Assembly: GCA_021839785.1 (NCBI GenBank)
Contig: JAKCAB010000792.1
Span: 1-7,456, forward strand
Reading direction: 5' to 3'
DNA: 7,456 nucleotides
Source: a bacterium
GTDB lineage: Bacteria > Verrucomicrobiota > Verrucomicrobiae > Limisphaerales > J093
Part shown: one piece after another, positions 1 to 5,259 of the stretch
Numbering within the stretch: the stretch's first letter is position 1
Layout of the letters: each line of letters opens with the position of its first letter
Translations under genes and position numbers: made by a program
The notes under the pieces: generated by a model
The model's database searches: none
What the model saw: only the letters and a program-made list of their open reading frames with translations
Told to the model about the DNA's origin: nothing

Positions 1-773
1 GCGCCGACGATGCACGGCGTGAAGCCGGACTCGACCAGGTACTTCAAGCGCTGGTCCGCGGCGTCGAAGTACGCTGGCCGGATGCGGGCGTAATTCGTTT
101 CCCACGGAAAGCCGGCCTCGTTCGCGCCCCGCGGATCGAACGGCGGCATGTCCGGGTACAAGCCGGCGACGATCTGGATGACGTTGAAGCCCTTCGCGCG
201 GCGGTCGGCGGCGAGCTGCTGGAACTCGTCGGGCCAGCGCAACCGGTGGCAGAGTCCCATCCACCAAGTATCGCCCAGCCAGAAGAACGGCGTGCCGTCC
301 GCGTGTTCGAGGTGCCGCCAATCCGATGCCACGCGGAGCGGACCATGCGCGAAGAGAGGGTTGGTGCCGGTGTAAGGCCCGATTTCGACCGCCCCCAACA
401 CGCCGTGCAGGCCGGCATCGCCGGGGTCGCTGCACTCGGTGCGATACCGGTGGATGCCGGTCCGGGATGAAGCGTAGCGCACTTTCCAGGTCGCGCCGCC
501 GTCCCAAAACGCCGGCACGCGCAATTGTCGCCCCGCCGGATTGGTGAAAATGACATCGACCGTCAGGTCGTTGAAAGGATCGGCGTGGGGTCGCGCCGCC
601 TGGAACGCGATTTCCACCGCCACGTTCGCCTCCGTGTGGTACGTGGCCGCCTCGGTGGCAACGGAAATGAGAGCCAAAGCGGTGGCTAGGAGGCGAGGCA
701 GACGAAGTAGCAAGCGACAACCAAGCGAGCGAGCGGCGACACGGATGAGGCGTTGGACTGCGGGTGCGGGCAT
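1..773 (-). CDS. Secreted DUF5060 + apiosidase-like (DUF4038) glycoside hydrolase, C-terminus cut by window edge
   Basis: The frame is open from ATG at 773 to the left edge, giving the first 257 residues with no stop. Residues 1-43 look like an export signal with a long basic start and a hydrophobic stretch LLATALALISVA. Residues about 48-130 (VAVEIAFQ, then FNDLTVDVIF, VPAFWDGGATWKVRYA, TGIHRYRTECSD) match the style of DUF5060, a beta-sandwich that usually precedes a glycosidase barrel. Residues 145 onward (PLRVASDWRHLEHADGTPFF, WLGDTWW at 165-171, GFNVIQIVAGLYPD from 195) match the start of the apiosidase-like DUF4038 TIM barrel, related to GH140. The catalytic acids lie beyond the edge, so substrate cannot be judged; a role in removing sugars from complex plant or algal polysaccharide is inference. 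There is no good ribosome binding site at 773. An upstream in-frame TTG behind GAGGAAGG is possible but would bury the signal. A terminator upstream suggests its own promoter. Confidence 0.85.
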   Translation of the reverse strand, partial: MPAPAVQRLIRVAARSLGCRLLLRLPRLLATALALISVATEAATYHTEANVAVEIAFQAARPHADPFNDLTVDVIFTNPAGRQLRVPAFWDGGATWKVRYASSRTGIHRYRTECSDPGDAGLHGVLGAVEIGPYTGTNPLFAHGPLRVASDWRHLEHADGTPFFWLGDTWWMGLCHRLRWPDEFQQLAADRRAKGFNVIQIVAGLYPDMPPFDPRGANEAGFPWETNYARIRPAYFDAADQRLKYLVESGFTPCIVG

Positions 774-883
774 GGCGGGATGGGTAGCACGGGCGACGGA
801 GGGCAGCAAACACGATTCCGTGCGGTGCCCCAAGCGCTGCCCTTCCTCGTTGATTTCCCTCGGCTGGCGTCGAGCCACTTCAA

Positions 884-935
884 GGGAGCGCGACCGGTTC
901 GGAGCGACGCGCCGGCTGGTTCGGGGCAGCGCCCC
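884..935. repeat. Partial palindromic repeats (GCGACCGG... and GGGGC-AGC-GCCCC)
   Basis: Positions 884-896 (GGGAGCGCGACCG) read on the minus strand as CGGTCGCGCTCCC. That differs by one base from CGGTCGCGCGCCC in the hairpin near 2310. A second perfect stem lies at 923-935 (GGGGC, loop AGC, GCCCC). Both look like parts of the same family of short GC-rich intergenic palindromes; their function is unknown. Confidence 0.4.
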
Positions 936-966
936 AGAGGTGAGTTCGGCGAGGACGCCAAACTCG

Positions 967-993
967 GCGGGCGAGACGCCCGCGCGCCCACAA
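967..993 (+). repeat. Intergenic hairpin repeat, copy A
   Basis: A perfect 7-bp stem GCGGGCG / CGCCCGC with loop AGA occupies 967-983, followed by GCGCCCACAA. The same layout occurs on the minus strand at 2326-2300 as GCGACCG-AGA-CGGTCGC, followed by GCGCCCAAAA. Over 27 positions the two copies differ at five. Four of those are paired changes that keep the stem intact. This is consistent with a dispersed palindromic repeat family. Confidence 0.6.
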
Positions 994-1009
994 TCCGCCT
1001 GGCACCGCG

Positions 1010-1053
1010 AGCGGGGAAAAAGAGAAAGGCCGGACAAACAGGTCCGGCCCTTT
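1010..1053 (-). terminator. Rho-independent terminator for the minus-strand gene cluster
   Basis: On the minus strand a perfect 8-bp stem GGCCGGAC / GTCCGGCC (1049-1042 with 1035-1028) encloses a 6-base loop. It is followed directly by the T-rich run TTTCTCTTTTT before C-rich sequence. The plus-strand reading lacks a comparable T run, so it acts in the minus direction. It lies about 125 bases past the stop of the small secreted protein gene and probably ends the transcript that includes the pseudopilins. Confidence 0.8.
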
Positions 1054-1132
1054 CACACACGCGCACCTGAGAACCGAGTGCGCCAACAACGCCGACACAA
1101 TAACCCGAGCCGTGTCTCCCACCAGTCACCAG

Positions 1133-1161
1133 TTCTGGGGACAGTCGCCTGCCCCGGCAGG
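1133..1161. repeat. Possible REP-like remnant with TTCTGGGGACAGTC and a small hairpin
   Basis: The 14-mer TTCTGGGGACAGTC at 1133-1146 resembles sequence I remember next to REP-associated tyrosine transposases in many bacteria. It is followed by the inverted repeat CCTGC / GCAGG (1148-1161). No transposase is in the window. The resemblance is from memory and is weak. Confidence 0.2.
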
Positions 1162-1175
1162 TCGCCAGCAGAACG

Positions 1176-1430
1176 CTATTTCACCGAGTCGTCGGCAGGC
1201 CGGCCCAGCTTTTCGTACAAACCGCGGCGCCCCGCCTTGTCGCCTGCGAGGATTTTCTGCGCGTAACGCGCCACCGCCTCGGCCGAATAGACCGGCGTGG
1301 CGAGGTAGTTGGTGCCGGCGCGGAGGGTCTCGCCGGCGGGGTCCGCGGCAGCGGCAAGGAACGAGAAGTTCAACGCCAGGCCGGCGACGAAAGCGACGCG
1401 AACGAGCGGACGGCAACAGGTTGTTTTCAT
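1176..1430 (-). CDS. Small secreted protein of unknown function (84 aa)
   Basis: I do not recognise this protein. From ATG at 1430 it has a clear signal peptide: MKTTCCRPLVR, then hydrophobic VAFVAGLALNFSFLAAAA, with likely cleavage after A28 or A29. The mature part is about 55 residues and hydrophilic (AGTNYLATPVYSAEAVARYA, QKILAGDKAGRRGLYEKLGR), without cysteines or a lipobox. A GTG at 1481 overlaps the stop of the upstream pseudopilin (GTGA) and would add 17 residues. I reject it because it would put a long polar tail before the signal peptide. The gene follows the pseudopilin by 47 bases on the same strand and is followed by a terminator, so it is probably the last gene of that operon. 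The signal-peptide pattern and operon position support it being real; its function is open. Confidence 0.65.
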   Translation of the reverse strand: MKTTCCRPLVRVAFVAGLALNFSFLAAAADPAGETLRAGTNYLATPVYSAEAVARYAQKILAGDKAGRRGLYEKLGRPADDSVK

Positions 1431-1477
1431 AATCGAATGAGAGAAGTGGGGCCGGTGGGCGAAGGCAAGGCCGAGAT

Positions 1478-2293
1478 TCACTTGCTGAAGATGCGGTTGG
1501 TGCGCCAGTAGTCGGTGACCATCCAGAGGTTGAGCGGGTAAAGGAGCTGGCCGCGCCTGACCAGCCGCGAACTGCCGTCCGCGAAGGCGTAGTTGGAATA
1601 GCCGACGTTAGACTGCTTGCCGCCGCTCAGGTGTCGCGCCCGCTCGATCTGGTCCACGTCGTTGCCCTGCCCTTCGAAGCAATCCATGTAAAAGTGCTCC
1701 GAGCCGGTCATCTTCTCGCCGAAGACAATGGTCTCGGTCGGCTTCGGGATGGCGCTCTCGGTGATGCTCTTGCCGCCGATCGACGAAAACGGCAGGTGCA
1801 GCACCTCCTGAAAGTAATCGTTCCAACCATTGATGATGAAGCTGCGCGGGGCGGAGTCGGGCGCCACCGGCCGGGCAGTGGTGGACGCAACCACCCGGCG
1901 GGCGCGGTTGGTCGGGTCGTTCGGGCAAAGCAGGATCTTCACGTCCTGATAACCCGGCTGCAATTGCGTGGGCCAGCGGTTCTGGTCCGTGCGCGGCGGG
2001 AAAACGCCCCGGTTGTCGTTCGCATAAAAGATCAGCGCCAGCGCGAGCTGATGCTCGTTGTTCTGGCACAGCGCTACCTGCGCCCGCGCCTTGGCCCGGC
2101 CCAACGCCGGCAACAACATCCCGGCCAGGATCGCGATGATCGCAATCACCACGAGCAGTTCGATCAGCGTAAAGCCACGCCGCGCGGGCACCGACGAACC
2201 TTTGCGAGCGATCTGGGGCACAGGTGGGTTCTGCCAAACTCGGGCCGGGAACACAACCCCGCATTCGGCCCGAAGCCGGGCGCGCGGGCGCAT
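1478..2293 (-). CDS. Type II secretion-like pseudopilin with H...DG motif
   Basis: The protein is a prepilin-like inner-membrane or extracytoplasmic filament subunit. A basic leader ends in VPARRG, the expected prepilin peptidase cut site. [20 protein letters not shown] follows, with Glu at +5 of the mature chain. Then come the usual verrucomicrobial pseudopilin blocks: [35 protein letters not shown], and near the end RARHLSGG (H221) with NYAFADGS (D239-G240). This is a variant of the H-X9-DG prepilin-associated domain with a longer spacer. The start is uncertain. ATG at 2293 gives 271 residues and a 40-residue leader; GTG at 2254 or 2221 would give 258 or 247, the last with a more usual 16-residue leader. 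No option has a Shine-Dalgarno site. It lies downstream of a second pseudopilin and probably shares its transcript. Whether it builds a secretion pseudopilus or another fibre cannot be told here. Confidence 0.88.
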   Translation of the reverse strand: MRPRARLRAECGVVFPARVWQNPPVPQIARKGSSVPARRGFTLIELLVVIAIIAILAGMLLPALGRAKARAQVALCQNNEHQLALALIFYANDNRGVFPPRTDQNRWPTQLQPGYQDVKILLCPNDPTNRARRVVASTTARPVAPDSAPRSFIINGWNDYFQEVLHLPFSSIGGKSITESAIPKPTETIVFGEKMTGSEHFYMDCFEGQGNDVDQIERARHLSGGKQSNVGYSNYAFADGSSRLVRRGQLLYPLNLWMVTDYWRTNRIFSK

Positions 2294-2299
2294 TCCCGT

Positions 2300-2326
2300 T
2301 TTTGGGCGCGCGACCGTCTCGGTCGC
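2300..2326 (-). repeat. Intergenic hairpin repeat, copy B
   Basis: A perfect 7-bp stem GCGACCG / CGGTCGC with a 3-base loop spans 2310-2326, followed on the minus strand by GCGCCCAAAA. It matches copy A at 967-993 apart from two compensated stem pairs and one tail base. It lies just upstream of the ATG at 2293, so it would be in the leader of the pseudopilin message. Confidence 0.6.
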
Positions 2327-2328
2327 AG

Positions 2329-2383
2329 CCGCGGAGTCTCGCGGACGACCAAGTCTCCCGCCCTCGCGGATTGGATATCCGCG
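2329..2383. repeat. Further palindromes between the two pseudopilin genes
   Basis: Two more inverted repeats lie next to copy B. One is CCGCG / CGCGG with a 6-base loop (2329-2344). The other is CGCGGAT / ATCCGCG with a 5-base loop (2365-2383). Together with copy B they fill nearly the whole spacer. None is followed by a T run in either direction, so they do not look like standard terminators. Confidence 0.5.
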
Positions 2384-2391
2384 CTCCTTGG

Positions 2392-3054
2392 TCAGCGCGT
2401 GCGGATGTATGGTTCTTCCTCCCAATTCGTGGCCGGCCAGATGAAGCTGTTCACCGCGCCATCGTAGCGGAGGCAGAGATCCCGGATGTTGGTTTTCCGA
2501 GAGAAGTTCGCATCCGAGCCGGTCCAGCCGCTGAACAAGTGCCGGTGCCACGGACAGGCCAGCACGATGAACCGCGTGTTCCAGCGGGCGATCTGTTCTT
2601 CGAGCCATTTCTTGCCTTCGGCGGTCGTCTGCTGCCAGGGGCCCATATGATACGCGTAGCTCGTGGTGAAATCGCCGAAGTATTCCCAGCCCAGGTCGAT
2701 CGGGATGCGCCCCCGCGTGCGGTCCGAACGGCAGATGAACGAGTTGGTGTTCTCGACGTAACCTTTCTCGAGGTAAGGCTGGTTGCCGCCGGGATACCCG
2801 TAAGTCTTGTTGGTCGGATTGACGAGGTACAGCGGGGGCCGGTCGCGCTGGTCGTCGCGGTACATCATGATCCCCAGTCCGATCTGCCGCTGATTGTTGG
2901 TGCAATACATCCGCCGGGCGTTTTCCTTCGCCCGCCCCAGCAACGGCAGAAGCATCCCGGCCAGGATGGCGATGATGGCGATCACCACCAGCAGCTCGAT
3001 GAGCGTGAAGGCGGCGCGTGCTCGCCCGGTGATGAGCCTGTGTCGTCCGCGCAT
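2392..3054 (-). CDS. Type II secretion-like pseudopilin, second copy (220 aa)
   Basis: The short basic leader [15 protein letters not shown] (1-15) is followed by [20 protein letters not shown], so prepilin peptidase should cut between A15 and F16, with the conserved Glu at residue 20. Downstream come [20 protein letters not shown] and [19 protein letters not shown], the typical alpha-helical spine and first globular part. The end carries [14 protein letters not shown] (D198-G199), which looks like a degenerate form of the DG motif without a clearly placed preceding His. ATG at 3054 suits the leader length; there is no Shine-Dalgarno site. It starts 53 bases after the large modular protein gene on the same strand and precedes a second pseudopilin, so co-transcription is likely, perhaps tuned by the hairpin in front of it. 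Beyond the N-terminal helix it differs clearly from its neighbour, so this is not a recent duplication of the whole gene. Confidence 0.88.
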   Translation of the reverse strand: MRGRHRLITGRARAAFTLIELLVVIAIIAILAGMLLPLLGRAKENARRMYCTNNQRQIGLGIMMYRDDQRDRPPLYLVNPTNKTYGYPGGNQPYLEKGYVENTNSFICRSDRTRGRIPIDLGWEYFGDFTTSYAYHMGPWQQTTAEGKKWLEEQIARWNTRFIVLACPWHRHLFSGWTGSDANFSRKTNIRDLCLRYDGAVNSFIWPATNWEEEPYIRTR

Positions 3055-3063
3055 GGTGTTGGC

Positions 3064-3092
3064 GGCGCGGGCGGGACAAATCCACCCGCGCC
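3064..3092 (-). promoter_or_regulatory. Long GC-rich hairpin in the intercistronic spacer
   Basis: On the minus strand an 11-bp stem GGCGCGGGTGG / CCGCCCGCGCC closes a 7-base loop. One pair is G-U in the minus-strand RNA but would be a C-A mismatch in plus-strand RNA, so the structure suits minus-strand transcripts. It begins about 15 bases after the stop of the large secreted protein and ends 9 bases before the pseudopilin ATG. It lacks a T run, so it may be a 3' stabiliser, an attenuator or a block on translation start. Confidence 0.5.
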
Positions 3093-3107
3093 GGTCAGCT
3101 CAAGGAT

Positions 3108-5165
3108 TCATTTCATCAGCCGGAAAAACTGCGTGCCGGTGCCGATGGGCAGGGTGACCACGTTGCGGCCGTTGACCACCTCGACCGTGGCGTTGACCAC
3201 GCCCCACTGCGGGTCGGTGAGCGTGGGCGTGCCTTGGACGACAAAGTCGGTGGCCTCGGCGGGCCAGCTCACCAGCACGTTGTTGCCGGACCGTTCGATG
3301 GCCAGGGTCACGTCGGTGACGGGCTTGCAGTCGGCGATGGGATTCACGCCCGCCAGCGGCCCGCACGGGCGGATGACGCCGTAGCGCACGCGCGTCACGG
3401 CGATCTTGGCCTGCACGTCGCCGGCATCCTGGGTGGTGAACCGGGCCGCGGCCTGTGGGCCCTGGTTGACGCCGGTAAACTTCACGCCGTCGATCTCCCA
3501 ATACGCCTCTTTCCACTGGTCGCTGCCTTCGAGCGTCACGAAGTAACTGTCCGGCGTGAACCCGAAGGTTTCCACCCCATTGACCTCGGTCTTGTACACC
3601 TCCGGCTTGATCCGGCAGCCGGCCAGGGCGGGGTCGTCATAATAGGTGATGCAAATCGCGAGGTGCGCGGGCGGTTGTGAAGTCGGTCCCAGCTTCTGGT
3701 CGGTGATGGCAAAGTTCAGGTACTGGTGGGCAAAGCCCGGTGTGCCGTCGTCCTGCGCCGGCCGCACCGCCAGGCGGCGGTCGTTCGCCGGGCCGGCTTC
3801 CTCGACCACCATTTCCTGGTCGCCGCCGCTGTTGCCAGTGTTAAGGCCATCGCGGATGTCCTTCCCGAGATCCAGCTCGGCGAAGTTGCCATAAAGGTCG
3901 GTGCAAATGTTCGGGTCTTCCACGCAATCGGCGAGCGGGTCCTGGCCGGCGAGCGGATGGTCGCCGGTCCGGAGCACCGCCAATTCGATGCGCGAGACCG
4001 CCACCTGGCCGTTCTGCGAGAGAAAACGCGGACCCGCGGTGTATTCGTCGGCGTTCACGCCCTTGAGGTTGACGGCGGGCACGGTCCAGGAACGCCGAAT
4101 CCACTGGCCGGTGCCTTCCAGCAATTGGCGCTTCTCGGCCGGATAGAAACCGATACCGCCTTTGTCGTCGGTGGCGTACGCCTCCGGGCCGAAGTGCACG
4201 TCCAGGCCCGCGAAGGCCGGGTCGTCATAGAAGTCCACGCACACCTTGACGGTGCGGGGGTCGTTGCAGGGTTTGCCGAGGTAGTTGTCCGTGATGCCGA
4301 AGTTGAGGTAAGTGCCGTTGGGCACGACCGCGTGGCGCTTGTCGCCGGTGGGGCCGACGTTGTCCACGAAGGTCACCGTGTGGTCGTGGCCGTTCAAAAC
4401 GATCAGGTGATTGGTGGTGCCGGCCGCGAGGTCGAGCCCGACCAGGTTGGTGTCCGGCTCGGGATCGCAGGTTTCCGGCGGCAGGAACTGGTTGATGTCC
4501 GCCGGCTCGCCAAAGGCGCCCTGCGAGCCAAACGCCACCACGCGCACGATCAGGCCGGGCACGCCTTCGAAGCGGATGGTGCCGCCGTTGACGCCGCCGG
4601 CGCGCGTGTCGCCCTGGGCGTTGGCGGGCACGGAGCCGATGAAATGCGTGCCGTCCGAGGCGCGGATGCCGTTGGCGATGCGGAACAGAATCCAGTTCCA
4701 GCGCTTGTTTTTCGCCTCGACCGGCACCTGCCCGCCGACCGGCCAGGCCAGTTCCGGCAGCGTGCCGGTGAGGAAGGTGAAGTCGCGCGGATTGCCTTGG
4801 GCGTTGAGGAGCGAGGCGTCACCGTAAGCCTGGATCAAAATGTCGATGGTGTCGTCATCCGCCCATTCAGAGTAGAGCGTGTCGGCGATGTTCAGGTAAT
4901 TGCCGGTGACCTTCTTGCCGGTGTGCCCGCCGATGGTGAAATCCTCGGTCACCTGGTCGCCGCCGGTCAGGATCGAAACCGCGGTGTTGTCCCACATCGG
5001 GCCGGCCGGGTCGAGAGTGCCTTCGGTCACGATGTAATGGACCGGGGCGTTGGGGTCGATCGTAGTCGGCCACTGTTCGGGGTCGTAAGGACCGGTTTGG
5101 GCGCTGGCAATCGCGGCCAGGCCAAAGCCGGCCACAACGCCTTTCAGGAGTTGAATTGCTTTCAT
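3108..5165 (-). CDS. Large secreted modular protein with two tandem beta modules and C-terminal FFRL domain (685 aa)
   Basis: The molecular function is unknown. ATG at 5165 starts a classic signal peptide, MKAIQLLKGVVAGFGLAAIASAQ, probably cut after SA or SAQ; a longer start 21 bases upstream would only add polar residues. Residues 24-225 form a cysteine-free, probably beta-rich domain. Residues about 240-414 and 426-613 are two homologous repeats. Shared landmarks are YLNFGITD/YLNFAITD (286, 482), VDFYDDPAFAG/ITYYDDPALAG (310, 506), LLEGTGQW/TLEGSDQW (348, 545), GVN (369, 565) and PLAGQDPLADC/PLAGVNPIADC (405, 603). Cysteines cluster at the repeats (233, 300, 309, 414, 421; 505, 517, 601, 613). 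Residues 617-685 (VTLAIERSGNNVLVSWPAE to GTGTQFFRLMK) match a C-terminal beta domain common in secreted verrucomicrobial proteins. The repeats resemble a module in the divergent hydrolase, so carbohydrate binding is a reasonable guess. It is probably the first gene of the minus-strand operon. Confidence 0.85.
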   Translation of the reverse strand: MKAIQLLKGVVAGFGLAAIASAQTGPYDPEQWPTTIDPNAPVHYIVTEGTLDPAGPMWDNTAVSILTGGDQVTEDFTIGGHTGKKVTGNYLNIADTLYSEWADDDTIDILIQAYGDASLLNAQGNPRDFTFLTGTLPELAWPVGGQVPVEAKNKRWNWILFRIANGIRASDGTHFIGSVPANAQGDTRAGGVNGGTIRFEGVPGLIVRVVAFGSQGAFGEPADINQFLPPETCDPEPDTNLVGLDLAAGTTNHLIVLNGHDHTVTFVDNVGPTGDKRHAVVPNGTYLNFGITDNYLGKPCNDPRTVKVCVDFYDDPAFAGLDVHFGPEAYATDDKGGIGFYPAEKRQLLEGTGQWIRRSWTVPAVNLKGVNADEYTAGPRFLSQNGQVAVSRIELAVLRTGDHPLAGQDPLADCVEDPNICTDLYGNFAELDLGKDIRDGLNTGNSGGDQEMVVEEAGPANDRRLAVRPAQDDGTPGFAHQYLNFAITDQKLGPTSQPPAHLAICITYYDDPALAGCRIKPEVYKTEVNGVETFGFTPDSYFVTLEGSDQWKEAYWEIDGVKFTGVNQGPQAAARFTTQDAGDVQAKIAVTRVRYGVIRPCGPLAGVNPIADCKPVTDVTLAIERSGNNVLVSWPAEATDFVVQGTPTLTDPQWGVVNATVEVVNGRNVVTLPIGTGTQFFRLMK

Positions 5166-5259
5166 AGTTTTGGGTATGCACGACAAGGTGCATTTATCGC
5201 CCAGCGGGTGTCAAAAGGAATTTGCGGCTGTGCCTCCAAAGGTGACATGCTGCCCGGCG
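5166..5259. promoter_or_regulatory. Divergent promoter region with perfect inverted repeat ATGCAC-N6-GTGCAT
   Basis: These 94 bases separate two divergent start codons and should hold both promoters. ATGCAC (5176-5181) and GTGCAT (5188-5193) form a perfect 6-bp inverted repeat with spacer GACAAG, a plausible site for a dimeric regulator or a leader hairpin. On the minus strand TTGACA (5214-5209) is a perfect -35 hexamer, but the AT-rich GATAAA that follows is only 10 bases away, too close for a standard -10. I therefore mark the region, not exact promoters. Confidence 0.4.

Larger units (their letters stand above)
774..1175. other. Intergenic region with palindromes and a terminator, no gene
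   Basis: About 400 bases lie between the minus-strand small-protein gene and the start of the DUF5060 gene. Read in the minus direction it holds hairpins at 1148-1161 (CCTGC/GCAGG) and 1061-1083 (GCGCAC/GTGCGC, 11-base loop), then a rho-independent terminator, then a palindrome-rich stretch (884-993). Open frames here give low-complexity Arg/Pro/Ala-rich peptides with no recognisable domain, so I call none. The promoter of the DUF5060 gene should lie within 774-1020, but I see no convincing -35/-10 pair. Confidence 0.7.

Noticed and set aside
44..556. 170-residue minus-strand frame at the left edge
   Set aside because: It is out of frame with the DUF5060/apiosidase-like gene, which shows real domain motifs; this one is Ser/Arg/Thr-rich noise.
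541..1266. 241-residue plus-strand frame across the intergenic region
   Set aside because: It covers a terminator, palindromes and parts of two minus-strand genes. Its composition is Arg/Ser/Pro-rich with no domain.
958..2242. Shared 11-mer GCCAAACTCGG at 958 and 2233
   Set aside because: It is short and the flanking bases do not align, so chance in GC-rich sequence is a sufficient explanation.
1608..2264. 218-residue minus-strand frame overlapping the pseudopilin
   Set aside because: It is a shifted reading of the same gene, low in hydrophobic pattern and without the prepilin motif.
2294..3085. Extension of the first pseudopilin to a 535-residue protein
   Set aside because: The frame is open upstream, but there it is only an out-of-frame reading of the second pseudopilin (Arg/His-rich). 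The real start is close to the FTLIE motif.
2224..3384. 386-residue plus-strand open frame
   Set aside because: It is antisense to the second pseudopilin and the end of the modular protein. No domain or signal is visible.
5193..5214. TTGACA with GATAAA as a sigma70 promoter for the minus-strand operon
   Set aside because: The spacing is about 10 bases instead of 16-18, so I do not call it a promoter.
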